A stretch of 64,000 bases of DNA from Novosphingobium subterraneum. Lineage in GTDB: Bacteria; Pseudomonadota; Alphaproteobacteria; Sphingomonadales; Sphingomonadaceae. The stretch is from assembly GCF_000807925.1 (NCBI RefSeq), contig NZ_JRVC01000011.1, forward strand, positions 1 to 64,000. The letters are read 5' to 3'. Position 1 is the first letter of the stretch. Every line of letters starts with the position of its first letter. The notes under the pieces were generated by a model. The model made no database searches and was not told the DNA's origin. It worked only from the letters and a program-made list of their open reading frames with translations. Below are positions 44,636-53,451 of this stretch, piece by piece. The position numbers were made by a program, and so were the translations under genes.

Positions 44636-47389
44636 ATGAACCCGGTAGAGATCGAAGAAGCTGTATCCAATCTTGCACTTGAGCCGTTCGATCGGGTCGA
44701 GTTCCCGTTCCAGTTCCTTCGGGCGTTCGGGAACAAGGACACGGCGATTGCGCGGCTGAAGGCGGGTAACACCAACCAGTCCGATGTACCCGGCGCGGTG
44801 CTTCAGCGCGGTAACATCCACATCGCTGCCTGCGCCCCCGGGGCAGTCGACGATACCTTGAAGGCGTTGCGCGAGAGCCCGAAGACAGCGTCGCAGAAAG
44901 TCAAGTTTATCCTCGCCACCGATGGCGAGGCATTTCAAGCCGAGGACATGAACGGCGGCGGCACGGTCGCCTGTTCATATGCCGAGTTCCCGGATCACTT
45001 TGGGTTCTTCCTGCCGCTGGCGGGCATCACCACAGTCGAGCAAATCCGTGAGAGCTCGTTCGACATCAAGGCGACCGGGCGGCTCAACAAGCTCTATGTG
45101 GAGCTATTGAAGGATAATCCGGACTGGGCCAGCAGGCGCGAGGACATGAATCACTTCATGGCCCGCCTGATTTTCTGCTTTTTCGCCGAGGATACCGATA
45201 TCTTTCTCGGCGAAGGCCTGTTCAGCAAGACCATTGAGCAGATGAGCGCGCGGGATTCTTCCGACACGCACCTCGTCATGGCCGAGATATTCCGGGCTAT
45301 GGACACCAAGCCCGCCGATCGCGAGGCTGCTGGCATCAAGCGCTATGCCAACCAGTTCCCCTACGTGAATGGCCAGCTATTCTCCGGCTCCACAGAGTGC
45401 CCGCGATTCAGCAAGATCGCCCGGTCCTACCTGCTGCACATCGGCAGCCTGAACTGGCAGAAGATTAACCCCGACATCTTCGGCTCGATGATCCAGGCCG
45501 TAGCAGATGACGAGGAGCGCGGCGCGCTCGGGATGCATTACACTTCGGTGCCCAACATCCTGAAGGTGCTGAACCCGCTGTTCCTTGACGATTTGCGTGC
45601 CAAGCTTGAGGAGGCGGGTGACAACCCGCGCAAGCTGCTGAATCTGCGTCAGCGAATGGCCAAGATACGGGTATTCGATCCGGCCTGTGGCTCGGGCAAT
45701 TTCCTTGTGATCGCCTACAAGGAAATGCGAGCGATCGAGGCGGAGATCAACAAGCGGCGCGGCGAGCCAGATCGTCGCAGCGACATTCCCCTCACCAACT
45801 TTCGCGGCATTGAACTGCGCGACTTCCCGGCCGAGATCGCGCGGCTGGCGCTGATCATCGCCGAATACCAGTGCGACGTGCTCTATCGCGGCCAAAAGGA
45901 GGCGCTGGCCGAGTTTCTTCCGCTAGACAGCCAGAATTGGATCACCTGCGGCAATGCCCTTCGGCTGGACTGGTTGAGCATCTGCCCCCCCACTGGAACA
46001 GCAGTCCGAGTGCAGGCCGACGATCTTTTCAGTACGCCGCTGGATCAGGCTGAGATCGATTTTGAGAATGAGGGTGGCGAGACGTATATCTGTGGAAATC
46101 CGCCGTACCTCGGCAGTACTGGACAAAATAGAACGCAAAAAGAGGAAATTCGCGACATCGCGAATGGCCGGTCAAACTCTCCGGGTTTTTTAGATTACAT
46201 CGCAGGATGGCTCATGAAGGCGGCAGACTTCATCAAGATTGTTGATGGGAAGGCTGCGTTTGTTTGCACTAACTCCATTTGCCAAGGAATAATGGTTCCA
46301 ATTCTATGGCCAATAATTCTCAGTGACAAGGTGCGCCTGGCCTTCGCCTATCAATCTTTTAAGTGGAAAAACCTTGCATCAAATAATGCAGGTGTGATTG
46401 TCGTCATTGTTGGGCTCTCAACCGATGCAGTTAGTCCCGTGTTATTTGAGACTTCGGATGGTGATGTCCATACAAGGCGCGTGGTAGATAATATAAACCC
46501 CTACCTCACCGCAGGTGAAAATGTGGTGGTCGAGAAGTCTCGTATTCCAATGTCCTGTGTTTCCACAATGACGCGCGGCAACATGCCGTACGACGCTGGA
46601 AATTTTCTCTTATCAAGCGATGAGTTGGCTGCGCTTGAACTGTCTGATGATGAGAGATCGAAGTTTATTCGTAAAATTATCGGCTCGGACGATTTCATTA
46701 ATGGGAAGCATCGATACGCGATCTGGATCGAAGACCAACATCTGCAAGAAGCCCTCGGCATCTCTGATTTTGCGCAACGAATTGAGATGGTTAAGAAATT
46801 TCGGCTGAGCAGTTCCGACAAGGGAGCTAATGCACTCGCAAGGAGGGCTCATCAGATGAAAACGCTCCAGATAGGAAATAATGCGACCATTATTGTGCCG
46901 GCAGTATCTTCTGAACGACGGCCATTTTTGCCCGTCGGTTATTTGGACAGTAACACTGCACTAACCAACCTTGCGTTTGCACTGTTTGACGCCCCCCTGT
47001 GGAACATGGCATTGATTGCCTCGCGACTGCATTTGGTGTGGATCGCTACCGTTTGCGGAAAGCTTAAAACTGACTTCCGCTACTCCAACACCCTCGGTTG
47101 GAACACCTTCCCTGTTCCCAGTCTGACCGACCAGAACAAGGTCGACCTCACCCGCTGCGCGGAGGATATCCTTCTTGCACGCGAGGCGCATTTCCCGGCG
47201 ACGATCGCGGACCTCTATGATTCCGAAGCCATGCCCGACGACCTGCGAGCTGCGCACGATCGCAACGACGAGGTACTGGAACGCATCTATATTGGCCGCC
47301 GCTTCCGCAACGATACCGAACGGCTGGAAAAGCTGTTCGAACTCTACACCAAAATGACCGCGAAGGGCGGTCGCGGTAAGGCAGCATGA
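44636..47389 (+). CDS. YeeA-type N6-adenine DNA methyltransferase (MmeI-like family)
   Basis: A 917-residue DNA methyltransferase. The SAM motif I FDPACGSGNFLVIAYKE is near residue 347 and the catalytic motif IV NPPYLGS starts at Asn488, typical of N6-adenine enzymes. The N-terminal third (LIFCFFAEDTDIF, FPYVNGQLF, INPDIFGSMIQAV, GMHYTSVPNI) and the end (NDTERLEKLFELYTK) match Bacillus subtilis YeeA as I remember it. No clear PD-(D/E)XK motif is visible in the first 150 residues. Codons from about 46080 to 47000 are notably AT-richer than either side; this is where a target-recognition domain would lie. The stop overlaps the next gene (ATGA). Confidence 0.88.
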   Translation: MNPVEIEEAVSNLALEPFDRVEFPFQFLRAFGNKDTAIARLKAGNTNQSDVPGAVLQRGNIHIAACAPGAVDDTLKALRESPKTASQKVKFILATDGEAFQAEDMNGGGTVACSYAEFPDHFGFFLPLAGITTVEQIRESSFDIKATGRLNKLYVELLKDNPDWASRREDMNHFMARLIFCFFAEDTDIFLGEGLFSKTIEQMSARDSSDTHLVMAEIFRAMDTKPADREAAGIKRYANQFPYVNGQLFSGSTECPRFSKIARSYLLHIGSLNWQKINPDIFGSMIQAVADDEERGALGMHYTSVPNILKVLNPLFLDDLRAKLEEAGDNPRKLLNLRQRMAKIRVFDPACGSGNFLVIAYKEMRAIEAEINKRRGEPDRRSDIPLTNFRGIELRDFPAEIARLALIIAEYQCDVLYRGQKEALAEFLPLDSQNWITCGNALRLDWLSICPPTGTAVRVQADDLFSTPLDQAEIDFENEGGETYICGNPPYLGSTGQNRTQKEEIRDIANGRSNSPGFLDYIAGWLMKAADFIKIVDGKAAFVCTNSICQGIMVPILWPIILSDKVRLAFAYQSFKWKNLASNNAGVIVVIVGLSTDAVSPVLFETSDGDVHTRRVVDNINPYLTAGENVVVEKSRIPMSCVSTMTRGNMPYDAGNFLLSSDELAALELSDDERSKFIRKIIGSDDFINGKHRYAIWIEDQHLQEALGISDFAQRIEMVKKFRLSSSDKGANALARRAHQMKTLQIGNNATIIVPAVSSERRPFLPVGYLDSNTALTNLAFALFDAPLWNMALIASRLHLVWIATVCGKLKTDFRYSNTLGWNTFPVPSLTDQNKVDLTRCAEDILLAREAHFPATIADLYDSEAMPDDLRAAHDRNDEVLERIYIGRRFRNDTERLEKLFELYTKMTAKGGRGKAA

Positions 47390-48573
47390 TCTCGCGACGC
47401 GAACCGGGCTGGGATGCCAAGTCGATAAGCGCGGTGATTGCGCAGCACTATGGCGGGCGGCTCGCCAGCCTATTCGAGGCGCACGGTTGGCCGGAGCGCG
47501 GCCAATCCATGATGCCAGCGCAGGGACAACGGATCGTAAGTGTCTACGGCAGCGTCGAGGCGTTCGAGCGCGCGCATGAACGGGGCGTTGCGGGCAACTA
47601 CGTCCTCAATCCGCTTGCCGCGCTGGAGGAGCCCTATCCCAAGGTCGTGCTAACGGCATATTGGGGGTTCACCCCCGAAGACTGGCCTTGCCTCACATTC
47701 ACCGACGAGGGCCGCTTGCGCACGATCCTCGCCGAAACCGAGCCGGGATTTCTGGGCGTGGTCTATGGCAACAATACCGCCAGCGTGCCCAAGGAAATGC
47801 GCGGCAGAGTGATCGGCATTTATCAACTCTCGCATCGGACGGGGCACACTGAAGCGTTCCTCTCGCCAGCCGGGCTGAAGCGCAAGCTAGCCGTGGAGCC
47901 CAAAGCAGGTTCATGGAATCACGCCTTCCGCGCGCTTCGCGCGTGGCAGGTTGCCCCAGACAGCGCGCCATTGGTCGCTGACTTTGCCAACGAGACCTAT
48001 GCGACCGAGAGGGGCATGGCGATCAGCCGGTACGGCGCCTTCCTGACGAGAGCTGAGGCCCGCAAAATTCTTGATCTGGAACTCGTGCCGAGGCCGCTGT
48101 TCGGCGCGGACATGATTTCGGATTTCGTGCTGGAGCCGGGCCGAGAGGCGTTGAAGCCAAGCCGACCTGGCCCTGTGTCCCAATCGGCGTACGTGGTCCG
48201 AGAGGCCGAAGGTCCAAAGCACCTCTACATTCTGCAACTGGAAGGCAGCGCGGATCACTTTCTAGGCTACCCCAGCGCGGGTAGGCGCATCATCAAGGTG
48301 GGCTTTTCGCGCAGCCCGGCGGTGCGCAGGGATGACCACAACCGCGCGCTGCCTGCTGGCGCTTTTTCGTGGCGGGTCCTCAAATCGACATTGGACGAGG
48401 GGCTGGAACCCTATCCCGTCGCCGCTCATGCCAAGGCCGGCGAGCAAGCTATGGTCACCGACCTGACCCATGCGGGGCAATCGCTCGGAGGAGAGTTCTT
48501 CCTTGCCGATGGTGAAGCGATCGAACGAGCTTGGGCAATGGGGAAGAATACGGCAGGAAGCGCGATAAGATGA
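47386..48573 (+). CDS. GIY-YIG-like nuclease family protein (T5orf172-like), accessory
   Basis: A 395-residue protein. The C-terminal third carries a GIY-YIG-type core: LYILQL with Tyr281, then RRIIKVGFSRSPAVRRDDHNRAL with Lys304, and a conserved Glu in GEQAMV near 350. The N-terminal two thirds match nothing I know. It differs from the other GIY-YIG protein of the operon (52262). It sits between methyltransferase and helicase, linked by 4-base ATGA overlaps on both sides, so it is translated as part of the defence operon. A nuclease or DNA-binding role is plausible. Confidence 0.65.
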   Translation: MISRREPGWDAKSISAVIAQHYGGRLASLFEAHGWPERGQSMMPAQGQRIVSVYGSVEAFERAHERGVAGNYVLNPLAALEEPYPKVVLTAYWGFTPEDWPCLTFTDEGRLRTILAETEPGFLGVVYGNNTASVPKEMRGRVIGIYQLSHRTGHTEAFLSPAGLKRKLAVEPKAGSWNHAFRALRAWQVAPDSAPLVADFANETYATERGMAISRYGAFLTRAEARKILDLELVPRPLFGADMISDFVLEPGREALKPSRPGPVSQSAYVVREAEGPKHLYILQLEGSADHFLGYPSAGRRIIKVGFSRSPAVRRDDHNRALPAGAFSWRVLKSTLDEGLEPYPVAAHAKAGEQAMVTDLTHAGQSLGGEFFLADGEAIERAWAMGKNTAGSAIR

Positions 48574-48767
48574 CCACCAAAAAGCCTATCCCCGCTGTCA
48601 GCTTCCAGACTTCGCGCAGTGGCGTCTCCGTCGAGGCCAACACCCTCGGCGTGCGCTTGATGCGAGAGCGCGCATGCATCGGCCTCAGCTTCGGTAACGA
48701 CACCGAAAGGCTGCAAAAACTCTTCGAACTCTACACCAAATTGACGGGTAAGAAGGCAGCGGCATGA
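48570..48767 (+). pseudogene. Fusion remnant: helicase N-terminus joined to methyltransferase C-terminus
   Basis: A 65-residue ORF. Residues 1-36 (MTTKKPIPAVSFQTSRSGVS, then NTLGVRLMRERA) correspond to the first 36 residues of the helicase at 50197. Residues 38-65 (IGLSFGNDTERLQKLFELYTK, then a Lys/Ala-rich tail) correspond to the end of the methyltransferase at 44636. The DNA is similar but clearly not identical to the resident genes, so the pieces came from a related second copy. It overlaps both neighbours by 4 bases (ATGA). It is best read as a deletion scar that has kept an open frame, not as a functional gene. Confidence 0.85.
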
Positions 48768-49528
48768 CTGAGCCTGATCGCGTTTTCTTGCAGATGTGGG
48801 GGCCTACGCGTGAACACTTGATTGCCAGCCACGAGTTCTATGTGGCGGAAGCCAAGCGCCGTCTGCTCGACCAGTTCACAGACGAAAGCATGGAGGCCGA
48901 CGCTAACGCGTTCGCAGACGCATGGCTCGCTGGTAAGCCCTTCGACCCCGATCGCGACGATCCCGGTTCCGACTATGAGCAATCATGGGATGAGAGCATC
49001 GGCTTTTATCAAAGGCTCTCTGATCTGCGAGACAATACGCGACTGAGCATCATCGCAGGCATGTTCCACGAGTGGGAAAAGCAGTTGCGCGACTGGTTGG
49101 GCCGGGAGCTTGGCCACCACGGCTTCGGCAAACATGCACATGCGGCAGTTTGGTCGGTGAAGCTCGATGAACTCTTCGATCTTTTCGAAGCCTGCGGTTG
49201 GGCGGTGCGCACGCTGGGATTCTTTGACCAACTGTCCCGTTGCCAGTTAGTCACCAACGTCTACAAGCATGGGAATGGGCCATCATTCAAGACCTTAAAG
49301 GTTGTCGCGCCAGATTTGGTGGGTAAAACCGACGGACTACCAGCGTTCTTTGTTTCTGCGCTGGACTACTCGTCACTAGCCGTCTGCAATGATGATCTGG
49401 CGTGCTTTGCCCATTCGATCACTGCTTTCTGGAATGAACTGCCAGAGAACATCTTCTTCTCTCAGGTGACTGAGGTGCCGAAGTGGCTCGATCGCGCGCT
49501 CCGCAAAGAACGAGAGGGAAGGCGCTGA
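48764..49528 (+). CDS. Unrecognised defence-operon protein, possibly HEPN-like
   Basis: I do not recognise a family. The 254-residue protein looks mainly alpha-helical and soluble. A segment LVTNVYKHGNGPSF (Asn165, Lys168, His169) resembles the N-x-x-KHG pattern of HEPN-like abortive-infection proteins, but the typical R-x(4-6)-H spacing is not met, so this is a weak hint. Its ATG overlaps the fusion remnant by 4 bases. It is the first gene of the second cargo set between methyltransferase and helicase. Confidence 0.7.
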   Translation: MTEPDRVFLQMWGPTREHLIASHEFYVAEAKRRLLDQFTDESMEADANAFADAWLAGKPFDPDRDDPGSDYEQSWDESIGFYQRLSDLRDNTRLSIIAGMFHEWEKQLRDWLGRELGHHGFGKHAHAAVWSVKLDELFDLFEACGWAVRTLGFFDQLSRCQLVTNVYKHGNGPSFKTLKVVAPDLVGKTDGLPAFFVSALDYSSLAVCNDDLACFAHSITAFWNELPENIFFSQVTEVPKWLDRALRKEREGRR

Positions 49529-49559
49529 TGATCGGGCTCATTGATAGGCGGGTGGCAAC

Positions 49560-50195
49560 ATGAACGACGCGGTCATTGGCTTTGTCGGTGTGCTTGTTGG
49601 CGTCGTTGCGACCATCGGAAAAGATTTCGTTGCCTATTGGATCGGACGACGCAACTCTGGACGATATGCGGCTGTTCGTATCGTTTGCATCCTCGACCAG
49701 TTTGCTGAGAAGTGTGTCGACGTCGCTGGGGATGATGGCACTGCGGAAGGTAGGCCGGCGGGCAGGACCGCGAGCGGCGAAGAGTACTACGAGGCGCAGG
49801 TCGACCCGCCCGAACCACCTGTCTTTCCTGACGACATCGACTGGACAAGCATAAGCCCAGACTTGATGTATCGCATCCTTGCTTTACCCAATATGGCGCT
49901 TGGGACCGAACGGTTCATCTTAGCAGTTTCTGAACATTCATTTCCCCCCGGCTACGATGAGCTTTTCCAAGCTCGCTGGGAAGGGTATGCTGACCTCGGT
50001 CTTGAGGCACTCAGCATTGTTGACGCGCTGAGGCGCAAGTTCAATCTGCCCCAATCTTCAATCGCGATCGGCAATCCTGATTGGGACTCGACGAAGTTCC
50101 TTCGCCAAAAGAAGGGCGAAGTTTTGCATTTGAGGGCAGCCGAACGGGCCTCTAACAGAGCACTTCTGGAAGAGCTCGCTGAGATGAAAAACTAA
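49560..50195 (+). CDS. Unrecognised membrane-anchored defence-operon protein
   Basis: A 211-residue protein with one N-terminal membrane segment (about residues 3-22, IGFVGVLVGVVATIG) followed by a soluble domain. The short N-terminal anchor with a cytoplasmic tail resembles the layout of some anti-phage effectors, but no catalytic motif is visible. It starts 31 bases after the previous stop and ends 1 base before the helicase start, so it belongs to the same operon. Confidence 0.68.
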   Translation: MNDAVIGFVGVLVGVVATIGKDFVAYWIGRRNSGRYAAVRIVCILDQFAEKCVDVAGDDGTAEGRPAGRTASGEEYYEAQVDPPEPPVFPDDIDWTSISPDLMYRILALPNMALGTERFILAVSEHSFPPGYDELFQARWEGYADLGLEALSIVDALRRKFNLPQSSIAIGNPDWDSTKFLRQKKGEVLHLRAAERASNRALLEELAEMKN

Positions 50196-50196
50196 C

Positions 50197-52269
50197 ATGA
50201 CCACCTCAAAACCTATCCCCGCTGTCAGCTTCCAGACAGCGCGCTCAGGCGTCTCGGCCAAGGCCAATGCGCTGGGTATGCGCGTGATGCAGGAGCGTGC
50301 CTATAACAAGCGGGGTGAACAGTACCTGCTGATCAAGTCGCCGCCAGCATCGGGCAAGAGTCGGGCGCTCATGTTCATCGCGCTCGACAAGTTGCACAAT
50401 CAGGGGCTGAAGCAGGCGATCATCGCCGTACCGGAAAAGTCGATCGGCGGCAGCTTTGTTGATGAACCGCTGAGCAGGCATGGCTTCTGGGCAGACTGGA
50501 CGGTCAAGCCGCAGTGGAACCTGTGCAACGCACCGGGTGTGGACGAGGAGCGGGTGGATTCCTCGAAGGTCAAGGCTGTCGGCCAGTTCCTTGCCAGTGG
50601 CGATCCGGTGTTGGTGTGCACCCATGCCACGTTCCGCTTCGCGGTGGAGGCGCTGGGCATCGAGGCGTTCGACGACCGGCTGATCGCAGTGGATGAGTTC
50701 CACCATGTCTCGTCCAGCCCGGATAACCGGCTTGGCAGCCAGCTCGCCGCCTTCATCGCGCGCGACAAGGCGCATATCGTCGCCATGACAGGCAGCTATT
50801 TCCGTGGCGATGCCGCGCCCGTGCTGACACCCGAGGATGAGGCGAAGTTCGAGACGGTGAGCTTCACCTATTTCGAGCAGCTCAACGGGTACGAGCACCT
50901 CAAAGCGCTCAACATCGGCTATTTCTTCTATACGGGCCGCTACCTTGAGGCGATCGAACACTGCCTTGATCCCAGCCGCAAGACGATCGTCCACATCCCC
51001 TCGGTCAACGCACGAGAGAGCACCAAGGACAAGGTCGCCGAGGTCAATGAAATCCTGCACTACCTCGGCAAGTGGACAGGGGCCGACCAGGTGACAGGCT
51101 TTGAATTGGTGGCGCTTCCCGATGGCCGGGTACTCAAGATTGCCGATCTGGTGGACGACAGTGATCCAGCCCGCCGCGCAAAGGTTCTCGCTGCGCTGAA
51201 AGACCCTGCGCACAAAAACGACCGCGATCATGTCGACATCATCATTGCGCTGGGTATGGCCAAAGAGGGCTTCGACTGGATTTGGTGCGAACATGCCCTG
51301 ACGGTCGGCTATCGCTCCAGCCTGACTGAGATCATCCAGATCATCGGCCGCGCCACTCGCGATGCGCCTGGAAAGGAAGTCGCCACCTTCACCAATCTGA
51401 TCGCGGAGCCGGATGCCTCAGAAGCTGCCGTGGCGGACGCGATCAACGACACCCTGAAAGCCATCGCCGCCAGCTTGCTCATGGAGCAAGTACTGGCGCC
51501 GCGCTTCACCTTCACGCCGAAGAACAAGGGGCCGCTGCCCGATTTCGACTATGGCCCAGCCGGTTATCAGGAGGGCAAGACCAACATCGGCGTGAACGAG
51601 GAACGGGGCCAGTACCACTTCGAGATCGCCGGGCTGGTCGAACCGAAGAGCCCCGAGGCAAGCCGCATCGTGCAGGAAGACCTGAACGAAGTGATTGCTG
51701 CTTTCGTCCAGACCAAGACCGTTGCCGAACGCGGCATGTTCGATGAGGAAACTCCACCCCAGGAACTGACGCAAGTGGCCATGGGCAAGATCGTTCGCGA
51801 TCGATACCCGGAACTGTCGTCGGAGGATCAGGAAGCTGTTCGCCAGCACGCGATCGCGGCCCTTAACCTAACCCAGAAGGCCAAGGGGCTGGCCATGGGG
51901 GCCGTTAGTGACGAAGACGGGGAAATCCGGGCGAACACTGCGCTTATCGATGGTGTCCGGCAGTTTGCCATGGACGTACGCGAACTCGATATAGACCTGA
52001 TCGATAGCATCAACCCATGGCAGGCGGCTTATGCAGTCTTGGCCAAGTCGATGAGCGAAAGCACCCTTAAGCAAGTGCAGGCGGCGATCTCGGCCAAGCG
52101 AACCAAGATCACACCGGAAGAAGCCAAAGACCTTGCCGGTCGTGCCGTTCGGTTCAAAAGGGAACGAGGGCGGCTACCCTCGATCACCGCAGCGGATGCG
52201 TGGGAGCAGCGTTTGGCCGAGGGTGCGGCAGCTTTCATGCGATTCAAGGAGGAGGGACGCTATGAGTGA
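50197..52269 (+). CDS. YeeB-type SF2 helicase/translocase
   Basis: A 690-residue superfamily 2 ATPase. Walker A is SPPASGKS (residues 48-55), the Walker B box is DEFHH (Asp166), motif III is MTGSYFRG near 198, and motif VI is QIIGRATRD (Gln381). Long stretches match Bacillus subtilis YeeB as I recall it (CEHALTVGYR, IIALGMAKEGFDW, DLIDSINPWQ). No nuclease motif is seen, so cleavage, if any, would come from a partner. It probably translocates on DNA for the restriction arm. It overlaps the next gene by 8 bases. Confidence 0.9.
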   Translation: MTTSKPIPAVSFQTARSGVSAKANALGMRVMQERAYNKRGEQYLLIKSPPASGKSRALMFIALDKLHNQGLKQAIIAVPEKSIGGSFVDEPLSRHGFWADWTVKPQWNLCNAPGVDEERVDSSKVKAVGQFLASGDPVLVCTHATFRFAVEALGIEAFDDRLIAVDEFHHVSSSPDNRLGSQLAAFIARDKAHIVAMTGSYFRGDAAPVLTPEDEAKFETVSFTYFEQLNGYEHLKALNIGYFFYTGRYLEAIEHCLDPSRKTIVHIPSVNARESTKDKVAEVNEILHYLGKWTGADQVTGFELVALPDGRVLKIADLVDDSDPARRAKVLAALKDPAHKNDRDHVDIIIALGMAKEGFDWIWCEHALTVGYRSSLTEIIQIIGRATRDAPGKEVATFTNLIAEPDASEAAVADAINDTLKAIAASLLMEQVLAPRFTFTPKNKGPLPDFDYGPAGYQEGKTNIGVNEERGQYHFEIAGLVEPKSPEASRIVQEDLNEVIAAFVQTKTVAERGMFDEETPPQELTQVAMGKIVRDRYPELSSEDQEAVRQHAIAALNLTQKAKGLAMGAVSDEDGEIRANTALIDGVRQFAMDVRELDIDLIDSINPWQAAYAVLAKSMSESTLKQVQAAISAKRTKITPEEAKDLAGRAVRFKRERGRLPSITAADAWEQRLAEGAAAFMRFKEEGRYE

Positions 52270-53440
52270 CCTTGGCCTTGACGATCTGGCTGCGGAGCTT
52301 GCCGATTTTGCCCCCGCCAAAAAGAAGCAAGCCACCTACACGGCGCGCGAGGAACGCATCATCGCCGGGTTCGAGGATATCGAACGCTTCTATGAGGAAC
52401 ACGGCCGCCTGCCCCAGCACGGCGAAGACCGCGACATCTTCGAACGCCTCCATGCGGTGCGGCTAGACCGGCTACGGGAGCTTGAGGATTGCCGCACGTT
52501 GCTTGCGGGCTTGGACAAGCACGCTCTTCTCGATCGCGCCGCTGTCGTTTCGATGGACGAGGATGACCTTGATCCCGATGACCTGATGGCTGAGCTTTCA
52601 GGGCTGGGCGAAGGCGATGATATCACCACGCTGCGCCACGTTCGATCGGCCGAGGAAAAGCGGGCGGCTGAGGAGGTGGCGCGGCGGGACAAGTGTCACG
52701 ACTTCGAGAAGTTCGAACCTTTGTTCAAGCAGGTAAAGGATGACCTGGCGAACGGTAGCCGCATCACTCGGCCCTTCGAGCTGAAGGCGGAGATTCGGCC
52801 TGGCGCTTTCTTCATTGTGTTTGGCCAGATTTGCTACGTCGCGGAAATGGGCGAGGTGTTCACCAACCCCCAAGGGCGAACCGATGCGCGACTTCGCGTC
52901 ATCTTCGACAACAAGACGGAAAGCGGAATGCTCATGCGTTCCCTTCAACGCCAACTGAACGAGGATGACGCGGGCAGGCGTATCACGGACCCCGCCCCCG
53001 GTCCCTTGTTTGCAGACAAGGCGGATGATGGCGAGGCCGAAACCGGCACGATCTACGTCCTGCGAAGCAAGTCAGACCATCCGGTTGTAGCTGAGCATCG
53101 AGAGGTCATGCACAAGATCGGCGTCACCAGCGGATCAGTCGAAGCGCGAATCTCAGGGGCGGAGAAGAGTTCGACTTACCTGCTGGCCGGGGTGGAGATT
53201 GTGGCGACCTACAAAGTGTATGGGGTGAACTGCCAAAAGCTGGAAAGCCTCATGCACAAGGTATTCGCGTCCGCGCAGATCAACCTGTCGATCCCGGATC
53301 GGTTCGGCCACATGGTAAAGCCACGGGAGTGGTTCCTTGTGCCTCTGCACGTCGTCGACGAGGCAGTGGAACGCATTCGCGATCGTTCAATTCTAGATTG
53401 GGTTTACGACCCCAACGCAGGCCGATTGGTGGAAGCGTGA
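52262..53440 (+). CDS. YeeC-type GIY-YIG nuclease
   Basis: A 392-residue protein with a C-terminal GIY-YIG/T5orf172 domain: IYVLRSKS with Tyr265, MHKIGVTSGSVEARIS with Lys285, and a Glu in QKLESLMHKVF near 325 at the metal-ligand position. The N-terminal part has a coiled, acidic character (DDLDPDDLMAEL), and LADFAPAKK near residue 13 matches the YeeC N-terminus as I recall. ATG 52262 overlaps the helicase stop by 8 bases. It is the likely nuclease of the system. Confidence 0.85.
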   Translation: MSDLGLDDLAAELADFAPAKKKQATYTAREERIIAGFEDIERFYEEHGRLPQHGEDRDIFERLHAVRLDRLRELEDCRTLLAGLDKHALLDRAAVVSMDEDDLDPDDLMAELSGLGEGDDITTLRHVRSAEEKRAAEEVARRDKCHDFEKFEPLFKQVKDDLANGSRITRPFELKAEIRPGAFFIVFGQICYVAEMGEVFTNPQGRTDARLRVIFDNKTESGMLMRSLQRQLNEDDAGRRITDPAPGPLFADKADDGEAETGTIYVLRSKSDHPVVAEHREVMHKIGVTSGSVEARISGAEKSSTYLLAGVEIVATYKVYGVNCQKLESLMHKVFASAQINLSIPDRFGHMVKPREWFLVPLHVVDEAVERIRDRSILDWVYDPNAGRLVEA

Positions 53441-53451
53441 TAGCCGTCCGG

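Noticed and set aside
44636..47389. Type IIL restriction enzyme with a fused nuclease, like MmeI
   Set aside because: The methyltransferase motifs resemble that family, but no D...ExK nuclease motif was recognised in the N-terminal part, and a helicase and GIY-YIG nuclease are present instead.
48531..48569. A 13-codon extension of the fusion remnant
   Set aside because: It overlaps the GIY-YIG gene; the ATG at 48570 with the ATGA overlap and helicase-like start is the clear beginning.
52133..52261. A 43-codon N-terminal extension of the YeeC-type nuclease
   Set aside because: It overlaps the helicase coding region, and the downstream ATG gives the recognisable N-terminus.
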